A stretch of DNA of 64,000 nt from Oceaniferula flava (GTDB lineage Bacteria; Verrucomicrobiota; Verrucomicrobiia; Verrucomicrobiales; Akkermansiaceae). Shown here piece by piece: positions 15,289-24,461 of this stretch. The translations under genes and the position numbers were made by a program. The first letter of the stretch is position 1. Each line of letters starts with the position of its first letter. The stretch spans positions 87,947-151,946 of the forward strand of contig NZ_JAFBGL010000010.1 of NCBI RefSeq assembly GCF_016811075.1. The letters are read 5' to 3'. Below the pieces are notes generated by a model, which worked only from the letters and a program-made list of their open reading frames with translations, made no database searches and was not told where the DNA came from.

Positions 15289-17139
15289 TTAGGGCAGGTT
15301 GGGAAGCTCGATGAAGCCTTCCAGTTTGCGAATCCGTGTGGGGTGACGCATTTTCCGCAGGGCTTTGGCTTCGATCTGACGAATACGCTCGCGGGTCACT
15401 TGGAACTGACGACCCACCTCTTCGAGAGTGCGGGAGTAGCCGTCCTTGAGGCCGAAGCGTTGCTCCAGCACTTCGCGTTCGCGCTCGGTGAGGGTGTCCA
15501 GGACATCGCCGATTTTCTCTTTCAGCATGGCGAAGCCAGCTTCTTCCATCGGGTTTTCAGCGGCCTTATCTTCGATGAAGTCACCGAAGGAGGTGTCGTC
15601 TGAGTCGCCCACGGGGGCCTGCAGGGAGATCGGCTGTTGGGCCATCTTGAGAACGGCTCGGACACGCTCGACGGGAAGGTGAATTTCCTCCGCGATTTCG
15701 TCGGGGCTGGGTTCACGACCGTATTCCTGCACCAGCTGCTTCTGCACACGCATCAGCTTGTTGATGGTTTCGATCATGTGCACCGGGATACGGATAGTCC
15801 GTGCCTGGTCAGCAATCGAGCGGGTGATTGCTTGGCGAATCCACCAGGTGGCGTATGTGGAGAACTTGTATCCGCGGCGATATTCGAATTTTTCCACAGC
15901 CTTCATCAGGCCCATGTTGCCTTCCTGAATGAGGTCGAGGAATGATAGTCCACGGTTGGTGTATTTCTTGGCGATGGAGATCACTAGGCGAAGGTTGGCC
16001 TCCACCATCTCTGTTTTTGCCTGATAGGCTTCGCGGGTGCGTTTGCGCAGATCGCGGCGAGTGGTGATGAAGTCCTCGGTCTTGTGCCAGGCGAGTTGCT
16101 GGATTTCACGAACCTTGGTTTCAAACTCCTTGTCGCCAGGCTTGGCGTTGAGTTTGCGATCGTATTTCCAGAGTTTCTTCTGGTGGTCTTCCACCTGGGC
16201 ATTGAAGTCTTCGACGACTTTCTGCTTGTAGTAGAAGCGGTTGTAGAGGCGGGTCACGGAGGTGAGGTTCTTCTCAAATGTTTCAACCAGCTTCTTCTTA
16301 CCCCGTGGGTTCTTGGCCTGAAGTTTGCGGAAAATTTGATCGTTGTCCTCGTGCAAGTTGCGCACTTGTTCGCAGAGTTTCGGCAGGGCGCGCATGTAGC
16401 GCTCACGGCTTTCGATTTTCTTGTCCTGAATGACACGGTCGAAACGTTCCTTACCGCGAGTCAGGCGATCGGCGAGGTCGAGGTAGCAGTTGGCAATGAA
16501 TCCGAACTTGTGCAGCTCGGCATTGGCGGCGATCTCGGCGTCTTCGATGCGCTTGGAGATTTCCACCTCCTGCTCACGGGTCAGCAGTGGCACTTGGCCC
16601 ATCTGCTTGAGATACATTCTTACCGGATCATCGAGGATATCGAGTTTCTGGTCGGTCTTGGGGCCGGTGGCTTCATCGGCGTCGTCCTTTTTGCGGTCGC
16701 GGTAGGAGTCCACTTCGGAGGCATCAATGATATCGAACTCCATCTTGCGGAGACGATCGAGGATGGCTTCGACATCGCCGGGGTCGACCAAGTCGTTGGG
16801 CAGCACCTCGTTGACGTCATCGTAGGTGAGGTATTCCTGCTCTTTGGCCAGTTTGATGAGCTCGCGGATCTTCTCTTGGATCTCCGGAGTATCGATGCGG
16901 CTCTTAGGAGCTTTTTTGGATGCCTTTTTTGCCGTGGCTTTCTTGGCGGGAGCTTTTTCAGCAGCGGGCTTTGTGGCGGCTGCTTTCTTGGCGGGTGCCT
17001 TTTTCTTGGCGGTGGCTTTTTTAGCGGCTGCCTTGGTCGTTGCTTTTTTTGCCGGAGCTTTAGCGGCTTTTTTGCTCGCCTTCTTAGCGGGAGCTTTTTT
17101 TGCCGTGGTTTTTTTAGCGGCTGCTTTTTTGGATGCCAT
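15289..17139 (-). CDS. rpoD: Primary sigma factor sigma70 with a histone H1-like N-terminal tail
   Basis: 616 residues. RpoD directs RNA polymerase to housekeeping promoters. Region 1.1 ([30 protein letters not shown], about 85-114), region 1.2 ([17 protein letters not shown]), a non-conserved region, region 2 ([28 protein letters not shown] and [19 protein letters not shown]), region 3 and region 4.2 ([29 protein letters not shown]) are complete. Residues 1-79 are extra: almost only Lys, Ala, Thr and Pro in KKAxAKK repeats, an H1-like tail. ATG 17139 begins this tail, so it belongs to the gene. murA lies upstream on the same strand. Confidence 0.96.
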   Translation of the reverse strand: MASKKAAAKKTTAKKAPAKKASKKAAKAPAKKATTKAAAKKATAKKKAPAKKAAATKPAAEKAPAKKATAKKASKKAPKSRIDTPEIQEKIRELIKLAKEQEYLTYDDVNEVLPNDLVDPGDVEAILDRLRKMEFDIIDASEVDSYRDRKKDDADEATGPKTDQKLDILDDPVRMYLKQMGQVPLLTREQEVEISKRIEDAEIAANAELHKFGFIANCYLDLADRLTRGKERFDRVIQDKKIESRERYMRALPKLCEQVRNLHEDNDQIFRKLQAKNPRGKKKLVETFEKNLTSVTRLYNRFYYKQKVVEDFNAQVEDHQKKLWKYDRKLNAKPGDKEFETKVREIQQLAWHKTEDFITTRRDLRKRTREAYQAKTEMVEANLRLVISIAKKYTNRGLSFLDLIQEGNMGLMKAVEKFEYRRGYKFSTYATWWIRQAITRSIADQARTIRIPVHMIETINKLMRVQKQLVQEYGREPSPDEIAEEIHLPVERVRAVLKMAQQPISLQAPVGDSDDTSFGDFIEDKAAENPMEEAGFAMLKEKIGDVLDTLTEREREVLEQRFGLKDGYSRTLEEVGRQFQVTRERIRQIEAKALRKMRHPTRIRKLEGFIELPNLP

Positions 17140-17323
17140 AAGAGTGGTATGAAAATGGATGGGATGCGCTGACAGGAATAGTAGGTGTGGATGCATCTTG
17201 GATACACCTCACCTATTCTAGGGCCCAGAGGTTAGAAACCAACGGGGCGCGAATCTCTGCGAGAGATTGCCCTAGGTCAAGGGAAAACTTACAATGGCAA
17301 GGAGTTATGAATCAACTCTCGAA

Positions 17324-18601
17324 TTATTCTTTCACACGTTCGATGTCTGCTCCGAGCATGACAAGTTTGTCGTCAATGTTCTCGTAACCTCGGTCGATGT
17401 GATAAAGGCGGTGGATTTCCGTGGTGCCTTCGGCGCATAGTCCAGAGAGCACCAAGGCAGCGGAAGCCCTAAGGTCAGAGGCCATTACGGGGGCTGCGGA
17501 GAGTTTTTTACCCCCTTGAATCACGGCAGTGCCATTATCGACTTTGATGTCTGCCCCCATCCGGCTCATTTCCGCGCAGTGCATGAAGCGTTGGGGGAAA
17601 ATGGTGTCCTCGACCACCGAAATGCCATCTGTGACGGCGAGTAGGGAGGTAAACTGCGCCTGCATATCGGTGGGGAAACCTGGGAAGGGGGCGGTGACGA
17701 TGTTCACGCCTTTGGGGGCTGCTCCCGGGGTGACGGTGCAGGAGGTCCCTTGTTCGTTGAATTCCACCCGATGGCCGGCTTCGATGAGTTTTTCGGTAGA
17801 AGGTTTGAGGTCCTCTTGGCAGACGCGGTTCAGGGTGACTCCTTTTTCCGGACATCCAGCCATGGCGGCGGCGCACATGAAGGTGCCGGCTTCAATGCGG
17901 TCGGGGATGACGGTGTAGTCCACTCCGTGTAGTTTCTCCACGCCTTCGATTTCGATTCTGCGGGTGCCGGCTCCGGTGATCTTGGCTCCCATTTGATTGA
18001 GGAAATTGGCCAAATCGACCACTTCAGGTTCGCAGGCGGCGGATTCGATGACCGTTTTGCCCTTGGCCAAGACGGCGGCCATCATCATGTTATCGGTGCC
18101 TAACACGGTGGGACCATGTTTGCCTCGGAGGTCGCACTCGTCACCGTGGAGACCGTTTTCAGCCACGATGTGCATGTTGCCACCTTCCATATCAATATTC
18201 GCTCCGAGCGCTTCCAGCCCCTTGAGGTGCAGGTCGACCGGGCGGTCGCCAATCACGCAGCCGCCGGGGAGTGAGACGCTCGCCTTGTGCAAGCGGGCGA
18301 CCAGTGGGCCCATGATGCAGATGGAAGCGCGCATTTTCCGCACAATATCGTAGGGCGCGTCGTGGCTGATGGTGCCTGCGGTGATGCGCACGGTGCCGCT
18401 TGATCGTTCCACCTCGGCACCGAGTGCGGTGAGGATCTGGATCATGTAATTGGTATCGGAAACATCGGGCACCCGACGGATGATGCAGGTTTCCCCGGTG
18501 AGCAAGGTGGCTGCGAGGATGGGGAGGGAGGCATTTTTGGAGCCTGAGATATGCACGGTGCCTTGAAGCGTGTTGCCGCCTCTTACGAGAAGTTTGTCCA
18601 T
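17324..18601 (-). CDS. murA: UDP-N-acetylglucosamine 1-carboxyvinyltransferase
   Basis: 425 residues, standard. MurA transfers enolpyruvate to UDP-GlcNAc, the first committed peptidoglycan step. Visible are the N-terminal GGNTLQGTVHISGSKNASLPILAATLL, the catalytic-loop cysteine in SLPGGCVIGDRPVDLHLKG (fosfomycin target), KGKTVIESAACEPEVVDLANFLNQMGA, FPGFPTDMQAQF and IFPQRFMH. Presence of the cysteine predicts ordinary fosfomycin sensitivity at the target level. It starts at ATG 18601, 25 bp after prmC on the same strand. Confidence 0.97.
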   Translation of the reverse strand: MDKLLVRGGNTLQGTVHISGSKNASLPILAATLLTGETCIIRRVPDVSDTNYMIQILTALGAEVERSSGTVRITAGTISHDAPYDIVRKMRASICIMGPLVARLHKASVSLPGGCVIGDRPVDLHLKGLEALGANIDMEGGNMHIVAENGLHGDECDLRGKHGPTVLGTDNMMMAAVLAKGKTVIESAACEPEVVDLANFLNQMGAKITGAGTRRIEIEGVEKLHGVDYTVIPDRIEAGTFMCAAAMAGCPEKGVTLNRVCQEDLKPSTEKLIEAGHRVEFNEQGTSCTVTPGAAPKGVNIVTAPFPGFPTDMQAQFTSLLAVTDGISVVEDTIFPQRFMHCAEMSRMGADIKVDNGTAVIQGGKKLSAAPVMASDLRASAALVLSGLCAEGTTEIHRLYHIDRGYENIDDKLVMLGADIERVKE

Positions 18602-18626
18602 GTTGTCTGGGTGTGAGGAATTGGGA

Positions 18627-19505
18627 TTAGGAAATGGGGGCTGGCTCCGGCTCCGGGGCGCCGGGGAGGACGGCGATGGGGAAGCGTGCGATGCCGTTGA
18701 GGTCCTTGTGGGTGGTGATGTGGGTAAAGCCTGCCGCCTGCAGCATCTTTTCCACCGCATCGGCTTGGTCGTGACCAATCTCCAAGGCGATGGTGCCGCC
18801 CGGAACTAAATGCGAAGGTGCTTGCTGAATGAAATCCCGCAAGATGTCCAGCCCATCTTTGCCGCCGAAGAGCGCGCTGTCAGGATCTCTGAGAACCTCC
18901 ACCGAGAGCTGTGAGCGATCGGTCTCGGCGATATAGGGGAGGTTGGCAGCGAGGATGTGGAAGGTTTGGTCCTGCAGTTCGGTAAAGAGATCGGTCTGGA
19001 CCAGCGAGTAGCGACTGAGCCCTAACAGGGTGGCGTTTTCCTCGGCGAGCGCCAAGGCGTCTTCCGAGATGTCAGCCAGCACGAGTTCATTGCAGCGGCC
19101 GCCGAGCTCGGCGGCGAGAGTCAGGCCGAGCACACCGGAGCCGGTGCCCATATCGAGAATCCGCAGATCATCGCCCATGGTGGCATTGAGGATCAGGCTG
19201 GCAAGCTCCTCAGTCTCGGGGCGGGGAATCAGCGCGCGGGCGTCGGTTTTAAACTCGCGGCGGTAGAATTCGACGGTGCCGAGGATGTGCTGCAGTGGCT
19301 CACCATCGCCGCGACGTTTGAGGTTTTGCCGCAGGGGGATCAGTTCTTCCTCGGCCATCGGGCGATCGAACTGCATGTAGAGTTCCACTCGCGAGCAGCC
19401 GAGCTGATGGGTAACGAGCAGCTGCATGTGACGGCGTGCGTCATCGATGCCTTTCTTCTCCAGGTAAACGGTTCCTTTTTCGATAATATCGAGGACGGTG
19501 GTCAT
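18627..19505 (-). CDS. prmC: Peptide chain release factor glutamine methyltransferase
   Basis: 292 residues. PrmC methylates the GGQ glutamine of release factors. The N-terminal helical domain (about 1-75, including GEPLQHILGTVEF) and the SAM-binding motif ILDMGTGSGVLGLTLA are typical. The catalytic N-x-P-Y motif reads NLPY at 178-181, where NPPY is usual; Asn and the P-Y pair are kept. The tail PGAPEPEPAPIS is a short Pro-rich extension. Its usual partner prfA is not adjacent. It lies directly upstream of murA with a small gap, probably co-transcribed. Confidence 0.9.
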   Translation of the reverse strand: MTTVLDIIEKGTVYLEKKGIDDARRHMQLLVTHQLGCSRVELYMQFDRPMAEEELIPLRQNLKRRGDGEPLQHILGTVEFYRREFKTDARALIPRPETEELASLILNATMGDDLRILDMGTGSGVLGLTLAAELGGRCNELVLADISEDALALAEENATLLGLSRYSLVQTDLFTELQDQTFHILAANLPYIAETDRSQLSVEVLRDPDSALFGGKDGLDILRDFIQQAPSHLVPGGTIALEIGHDQADAVEKMLQAAGFTHITTHKDLNGIARFPIAVLPGAPEPEPAPIS

Positions 19506-19529
19506 GTTAGCAAGGGTGGCGGCAGCAGG

Positions 19530-20060
19530 TTAGAGAAAGACAGGTTTACTGCCGGTGGGAAGAGTGGCTTCGGAGGGTGGGCCAGGGAAATGCTCGCCGA
19601 TGAATTTGTCCCAGACGTCGCGGGTTTCATCGGAGATGGTTTCGTTTAGTTTGTCCTCGCAGCTGCCGCAGATCAGCATGGGGAAGGGGCCTTTGATCAG
19701 ATGATCGCCACTGAACATACCTCCGAGGGTGTAGTTGTTCAGGCCTTTGGCATCGACGCCACAGGTGAGGCACTTGGCGATGTAGTCCTCAGTGTCAGAA
19801 TCCGATCCCAGGGTGGCCTCCCGCTTTTCCATATCGGCATGGTCATGCATGAAGTCAAACATGGCCACGCGAGACTCCTCGGAGAGTTTGGAATTCAATT
19901 CTTCGCGACACTCAAAGCACATCGCCAGCTCGAACACACATTCCCCGGCGGCAAAGGATTTGTTCACAATATACATATCCTTCTCACTGAGCAAACCCTC
20001 GCAGGCACAGCACTGGGTGAAGGGTTTTCCTGTTTCTAGGGATGTAAAATGATCCGGCAC
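19530..20060 (-). CDS. Zinc-binding protein with two related Cys4 modules
   Basis: 176 residues, no family recognised. Four CxxC pairs are visible: CCAC (18-21) and CFEC in the N-terminal half, CLTC and CGSC in the C-terminal half. The halves are alike: each ends with a CxxC, then LN, an Ile/Leu-Ser-Glu/Asp-Glu-Ser/Thr-Arg stretch and a Trp/Phe-rich helix, which suggests internal duplication. Two structural zinc sites are likely. The start codon is GTG. It lies between xth and prmC in a leftward run. A DNA-, RNA- or protein-binding role is possible. Confidence 0.72.
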   Translation of the reverse strand: MPDHFTSLETGKPFTQCCACEGLLSEKDMYIVNKSFAAGECVFELAMCFECREELNSKLSEESRVAMFDFMHDHADMEKREATLGSDSDTEDYIAKCLTCGVDAKGLNNYTLGGMFSGDHLIKGPFPMLICGSCEDKLNETISDETRDVWDKFIGEHFPGPPSEATLPTGSKPVFL

Positions 20061-20117
20061 AGAGGCGATGATGGTGGATGCGATGAAGAAATCAAGACAA
20101 GAGCGGAAAGCTGGGCA

Positions 20118-20876
20118 TTACGTCAGCTCAATGAGGACCGGGCAGTGGTCGGAACCTAACACATCGGCAAGAATGTCGGCCTTTTCGACGCGCTCCATGA
20201 AAGGGGTGGAAACACAGAAGTAATCGATTCTCCAGCCAATGTTCTTGCCGCGGGCCCCCGCACGGTAGCTCCACCAGCTGTAGGCCTCGGTGGTGTCGGG
20301 GTGGAAGTGACGGAAGGTATCGGTGAAGCCTGCGGCCACGATGTTGTCAAATCCAGCTCGTTCCTCATCCGAGAATCCGGCATTTTTGCGGTTCTGTTTC
20401 GGACGGGCGAGATCGATTTCCTGGTGGGCGACATTCAGGTCACCGCAGAATACGACTGGTTTGTCGTTCTCCAACATTTTGCAGTAGGCCAAAAAATCGG
20501 CATCCCAGCGTTGGCGGTAGGGCAAGCGCAGGAGTTCGTTTTTGGAGTTCGGTGTGTAAACGGTGACTAAGAAATAGTCCTCAAACTCGGCGGTGATCAC
20601 GCGGCCTTCGGTGTCGTGTTCATCAATTCCGATGCCGTTGGTGACCTTGAGAGGTTCTTGTTTGGAAAAAATCGCTGTGCCGGAATAGCCGGCTTTCTCG
20701 GCGGAGTTCCAGTAGGTGTGATAGCCGGCGGCCTCAAGTGGGAGGTCCACTTGCTCGGCACGGGCTTTGGTTTCTTGCAGGCAGAGGATGTCTGGCTGAT
20801 GTTCGGCGAGAAATTCGGAGAAGTTCTTTTTGATCACGGCACGGATGCCGTTGACGTTCCAGGAAATGAGACGCAT
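20118..20876 (-). CDS. xth: Exodeoxyribonuclease III / AP endonuclease
   Basis: 252 residues. It cleaves DNA at abasic sites and removes 3'-blocking groups in base excision repair, and has 3'-5' exonuclease activity. All motifs of the EEP family are visible: [22 protein letters not shown] with the metal-binding Glu, [22 protein letters not shown] and the final GSDHCPV. It belongs to the ExoIII type by length and by the lack of a redox N-terminus. It starts at ATG 20876. Confidence 0.95.
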   Translation of the reverse strand: MRLISWNVNGIRAVIKKNFSEFLAEHQPDILCLQETKARAEQVDLPLEAAGYHTYWNSAEKAGYSGTAIFSKQEPLKVTNGIGIDEHDTEGRVITAEFEDYFLVTVYTPNSKNELLRLPYRQRWDADFLAYCKMLENDKPVVFCGDLNVAHQEIDLARPKQNRKNAGFSDEERAGFDNIVAAGFTDTFRHFHPDTTEAYSWWSYRAGARGKNIGWRIDYFCVSTPFMERVEKADILADVLGSDHCPVLIELT

Positions 20877-20927
20877 GGGTGATGTATGGGTGAGTAGGTA
20901 AAGGAAATGTGGCTGGTTAGGATCGGT

Positions 20928-21275
20928 CTAACCGGGAGGCCAGGTCATCGGGCGGCCGGCGAGAATGTGCAGGTGCAGGTGCGGAACCTCTTCTCCTCCA
21001 TGTGGACCATTGTTGATTACGGTGCGGAAGCCTGCTTCGGCGAAGCCTTCTTGCTCGGCAACTTTGCGTGCTGTGAGCAGGAGGTGGCCGAGCGTTGCTT
21101 GATCCTCGGCTTCCGCCCGGGCAATGCGAACGATCGCTTTCTTCGGCACGATCAAGAGGTGCACCGGTGCTTGTGGGTTGATGTCGCGGAAGCACAGGCA
21201 GAGGTCGTCCTCATAGATGATGTCCGCCGGGATTTCGCGGTCGCAGATTTTCTGGAACAGTGTTTTTTCAGCCAT
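20928..21275 (-). CDS. HIT family nucleotide hydrolase (HinT-like)
   Basis: 115 residues. The C-terminal PHLHLHILAGR is the histidine triad; the N-terminus TLFQKICDREIPADIIYEDD, then FRDINPQAPVHLLIVPKKAI, is characteristic of the HinT branch, which hydrolyses purine nucleoside phosphoramidates. The final residues RPMTWPPG also occur in bacterial HinT. It lies 27 bp downstream of the 21303 gene and 51 bp before xth, all on the minus strand. Confidence 0.93.
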   Translation of the reverse strand: MAEKTLFQKICDREIPADIIYEDDLCLCFRDINPQAPVHLLIVPKKAIVRIARAEAEDQATLGHLLLTARKVAEQEGFAEAGFRTVINNGPHGGEEVPHLHLHILAGRPMTWPPG

Positions 21276-21302
21276 GGTAAGGAGCGGGTGACAGGAGTTG
21301 TG

Positions 21303-21866
21303 TTAGGCCAGCGTCAATCGGATCTCGCGAGGGTTTGGCAAGGTGGAGTGACCGTGGGTGGTGAGGAAGGTGATGATCTCCTGATGCAGTTTCTCGCAGG
21401 GAGCGGTCCAGCGTTTCGCACCGCGGAGAAGTTTGACACAATCGCGGGTGCCTGTGAAGTAGAGCTCTTCGACGCCGTGAAGTTTTAAGTCCTCAATCTC
21501 ATCGTGTACTTGATTGAAAAAAGCGAGTTCGAAGCCATTGCCGGCTTCCTTGGCTGCCCGCGTGAGGCTGAGCTTCACCGGTGGAGCGAGCAGTGGCAGG
21601 GTGTTGGCGATGGCTTCGCAGCCGATCCTTTCTAACATCCGGCGCACCCGCGAGTGCAGCTCCTCGATGGTGAGAACTCGCAGCGGGCATTTGTGTTCGA
21701 GGTAGTGGATGATGCCTTCTAACAGGTCGTCAATGAATGGGAAGTCCTCACGCTCGGCGGCGATGGCGCCTCGGTGGATCGCTTCACGCAGCCACGCAGT
21801 ATCGTAGCCGGTCACTTGGTGACGGCCGATCTGGAGCACGGGGCGATTTCCGACGATGCAAATCAT
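21303..21866 (-). CDS. Unknown protein beside nrdR, possibly ATP-cone-like
   Basis: 187 residues, not recognised. The N-terminal 100 residues, VTGYDTAWLREAIHRGAIAA, LLEGIIHYLEHKC and TIEELHSRVRRMLERIGCEAIA, follow the helix pattern of an ATP-cone (the nucleotide-sensing domain of ribonucleotide reductase and NrdR). The C-terminal half is helical, with a conserved-looking LAFFNQVHDEIEDLKLHGVEELYFTG. It lies 39 bp downstream of nrdR on the same strand, and the operon context supports a link to deoxynucleotide control. The ATP-cone reading is inference. Confidence 0.6.
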   Translation of the reverse strand: MICIVGNRPVLQIGRHQVTGYDTAWLREAIHRGAIAAEREDFPFIDDLLEGIIHYLEHKCPLRVLTIEELHSRVRRMLERIGCEAIANTLPLLAPPVKLSLTRAAKEAGNGFELAFFNQVHDEIEDLKLHGVEELYFTGTRDCVKLLRGAKRWTAPCEKLHQEIITFLTTHGHSTLPNPREIRLTLA

Positions 21867-21905
21867 GCTGGGGAGGCGGGCAGGACGGGGGTAATGTTCT
21901 GGGGC

Positions 21906-22397
21906 TTATTCTTTGAAGAGCTTGCGTTGGTGGGGGTCTCTGGAGGCGCGGTGTTCGAGCGCTTGAATTTCGCGGATGAACTCACCCACGTTATCGAACT
22001 GACGGTAAACGGAAACATAACGGACGTAGGCCACGGGATCGATCTCGTGGAGTTTGCGCATCACCTTTGGGCCAATGCTGCTGGACGGCACTTCCGTTAG
22101 GTGATCCTTGTGCAGTTCGGCGAGGATTTCTTCGACGGCTCGGTCCAGGCGGTCCATGGACACGGGGCGCTTCTCGCAGGCTTTGACCAGTCCGCGAAAA
22201 ATCTTCTCTCGGTTGATCGATTCCCGGGTGCCGTCGCGTTTGACCACTTGCAGCTCGGTGCGCTCGATCTGTTCATAGGTGGTGTAGCGGTAGTCACAAG
22301 CGAGGCAGACCCGCCTGCGGCGGGTCGTGGTTCCGTCCTTCGACATTCGGGAGTCGATGACTTTATCTTTTAGCGAGCCGCACTGGATACAACGCAT
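21906..22397 (-). CDS. nrdR: Transcriptional repressor of ribonucleotide reductase genes
   Basis: 163 residues. NrdR senses ATP/dATP and represses nrd promoters. The zinc ribbon uses Cys3, Cys6, Cys31 and Cys34 (MRCIQCGS and RRVCLACDYR), followed by YTTYEQIE and the ATP-cone from about 48 to 138 (VVKRDGTRESINREKIFRGL, RKLHEIDPVAYVRYVSVYRQF). Length and all signature residues are standard. No nrd structural gene lies in the window, and no clear NrdR box is visible upstream. Confidence 0.97.
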   Translation of the reverse strand: MRCIQCGSLKDKVIDSRMSKDGTTTRRRRVCLACDYRYTTYEQIERTELQVVKRDGTRESINREKIFRGLVKACEKRPVSMDRLDRAVEEILAELHKDHLTEVPSSSIGPKVMRKLHEIDPVAYVRYVSVYRQFDNVGEFIREIQALEHRASRDPHQRKLFKE

Positions 22398-22655
22398 AGG
22401 GGTAATTCTGCTGTTGATGCGGAAGCTAGTGCAGCAGGTAGAGGGGTATCAAAGCAAAAATGCCCCTATATTCAGTCGCTGATGGCGATCGTTAAGGTTT
22501 CAATACTATTGTTTTTGGAATTAGTCAAAAACCTCTGTATTTCACCCAAATCATCCGAATTCGGGAGTAAAAAAATGGCGCTCCAGTGAGGTGCGTGGAT
22601 GGAGAGTAGCTCGCGGGCGGCGATCGCTTGTATGCTCGCTCGCGCGGATTAACCC
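22398..22655. other. Gene-free spacer between nrdR and the polyprenyl synthase
   Basis: 258 bp between the nrdR start and the stop of the next upstream gene. It contains an A/T-rich 7-bp hairpin (GTTTTTG/CAAAAAC at 22511-22532) and an AGGGG/CCCCT pair near 22442-22467, but no convincing gene or operator. It must contain the nrdR promoter. Confidence 0.5.
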
Positions 22656-23657
22656 TTAGCTTCGGCAGGCGTTCAGCAAGCCGTCCAGGTAGTGGGTGAT
22701 CTCGGTGAGACCATCGCGCCACTCTCCGCTCTCGAGCACCTCGAGGTCTTCACGCGCTTCGTTGAGCATGGTGGAGGCGGTGTCGAGGGCGCTTTCCACA
22801 GCTCCTTCGTATTCGGCGATGCCGATCAGCACCGGGAGATCGAGGGGTTGTTGCTCGATGATGCGTTTGTTGAGTTTGTCGCGTTGGGCCGGGTCGGCCT
22901 TTTCGATCAGGTTGAGCAGCGGCAGGGTGAGTTTGCCTTTTTCCAAGTCGGTGCGCAGGGTTTTGCCGACTTCGGCTTCGGTGCCGACCAGGTCCAGGCA
23001 GTCGTCATAAATCTGATACGCGGTGCCGAGCTTCAGGCCGTAATCATAGAGTCGTTGCTCAATGTCTTCGGAAACCCCGGAGAGTGATGCGGCGATGCCG
23101 GTGGCGGCTGCGAACAGGGCACCGGTTTTCATCTCGATGATGTGGAAGTAATCGTCCTTGGTTAGAGTGAGGTCAAAACGACGCTGGGTCTGCATCACTT
23201 CACCTTGGCAAACCTCGCGGGAGGCTTTTCCCACCTTGCGGCAGATATCGATGCTGTCGAACTCAGTGGCTAACAGCAGGGAGTGGGAGAACAAGGCATC
23301 GCCTAACAAGACAGCCATGCCGTTGCCCCATTTGGCATTGGCGGTTGGCACGTTCCGGCGGGTGTCTGCACCATCAATGATATCGTCATGCACCAGTGTG
23401 GACATGTGGATGAGCTCGAGAATGACGCCAATCTTCAGGTGGCCTTCGTCCACGCCCCCGGTGGCACCACCGGCGAGAATGGACAGCACAGGGCGGATGC
23501 GCTTGCCGCTGGTGTTGCAGATGTAATCGATATACGGCTCCACGGAAGGGTCAAAGGCACGAACCTGGTCGCGAATTTGCGCTTCCACTTCCTTGAGCTC
23601 TTTCTTTACAAGTTTGAAAGGAATTCGAGGAATGGTGCTGGGTTTAATCAATGACAT
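22656..23657 (-). CDS. Polyprenyl diphosphate synthase (trans-isoprenyl type)
   Basis: 333 residues from ATG 23657. It condenses isopentenyl diphosphate units into a polyprenyl chain, most likely the quinone side chain (octaprenyl- or heptaprenyl-type). The first aspartate-rich motif is LVHDDIIDGADTRRN, the second is YQIYDDCLDLVG; GKRIRPVLSILAG and LLGDALFSHSLLLA are typical. A longer in-frame start at 23831 would overlap aroK and give an atypical proline-rich leader, so the ATG giving MSLIKPSTIPRIPF was chosen. Chain length cannot be told by eye. Confidence 0.9.
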   Translation of the reverse strand: MSLIKPSTIPRIPFKLVKKELKEVEAQIRDQVRAFDPSVEPYIDYICNTSGKRIRPVLSILAGGATGGVDEGHLKIGVILELIHMSTLVHDDIIDGADTRRNVPTANAKWGNGMAVLLGDALFSHSLLLATEFDSIDICRKVGKASREVCQGEVMQTQRRFDLTLTKDDYFHIIEMKTGALFAAATGIAASLSGVSEDIEQRLYDYGLKLGTAYQIYDDCLDLVGTEAEVGKTLRTDLEKGKLTLPLLNLIEKADPAQRDKLNKRIIEQQPLDLPVLIGIAEYEGAVESALDTASTMLNEAREDLEVLESGEWRDGLTEITHYLDGLLNACRS

Positions 23658-23733
23658 GTCGGAAATGGTGGCTAAATCTTGAGCATAAACCGGTAAGTTT
23701 GGCAATGGCGGTTTGCTGCGTTTGGGTGGTGGA

Positions 23734-24330
23734 TCAGGCTGAGCACGAGCTTGAAGGATTTTCTTCTGCATCGTGAGGGGTGCCGAAGTGATAGCGAGCG
23801 CTTTCGAGAATTCCACAAGAAATTTCATCAAATTCTAAGCCCGATGTGCTTATTTTCAAATGGGAAGCGTCTTCGTAGAGCGGTGTGCGGTCGCTGAGCA
23901 TGTGACTGATCAGGCCCATCGGGTCGTTACACTGCAGGAGCGGTCGGTTATTATTGCGCGATGTCCGCTCGTAAGTTTCCTCCGCCGAACAGAATAACCA
24001 GACGACAAATCCCAGCTGCTGCAAGAGCTCCCGGTTTTCTGGTCGGAGCACCATGCCTCCACCGGTGGAGATGATGTGGTGGTTGAGCTCATCGTCGAGC
24101 AGCGATTGGAGCAGCTGCGTCTCCATCGAGCGGAATGCGTCCTCGCCCTCATCGGCGAAGATTTCCGCCACGCTTTTGCCAGCTTGCTCCTCGATAACGT
24201 GATCGGTATCGATCAGGGGGTAGGAAAGTTTCTGGTGCAGAACGCGGCCGAGCGTGGACTTACCACAGCCCATGAAGCCGACCAGCACGATATTGCGCAG
24301 GCGGTGACATGAGGCTGTTATTGTTTCCAT
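23734..24330 (-). CDS. aroK: Shikimate kinase
   Basis: 198 residues. It phosphorylates shikimate in the chorismate pathway. The Walker A loop is LVGFMGCGKSTLG, followed by DTDHVIEEQAGKSVAEIFADEGEDAFR, the shikimate-binding STGGGMVLRPEN, and the lid-type Arg in the NNRPLL segment. A 20-residue tail rich in Ser and Glu is non-conserved. ATG 24330 is used; an upstream ATG at 24357 is possible. It is divergent from the tsaC/sua5 gene. Other aro genes are not adjacent. Confidence 0.93.
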   Translation of the reverse strand: METITASCHRLRNIVLVGFMGCGKSTLGRVLHQKLSYPLIDTDHVIEEQAGKSVAEIFADEGEDAFRSMETQLLQSLLDDELNHHIISTGGGMVLRPENRELLQQLGFVVWLFCSAEETYERTSRNNNRPLLQCNDPMGLISHMLSDRTPLYEDASHLKISTSGLEFDEISCGILESARYHFGTPHDAEENPSSSCSA

Positions 24331-24461
24331 GGGGTGAGTGTAACGGATGGAGTCCATCCATGGCGATAGGGAAGATGGATAATTATGTCACCACGGCACG
24401 AAGTCCGTATTTGCCGTCAATTTCCTTGGTTCTGAGCCCCGCTTAAGCTAATCCGAACGGC

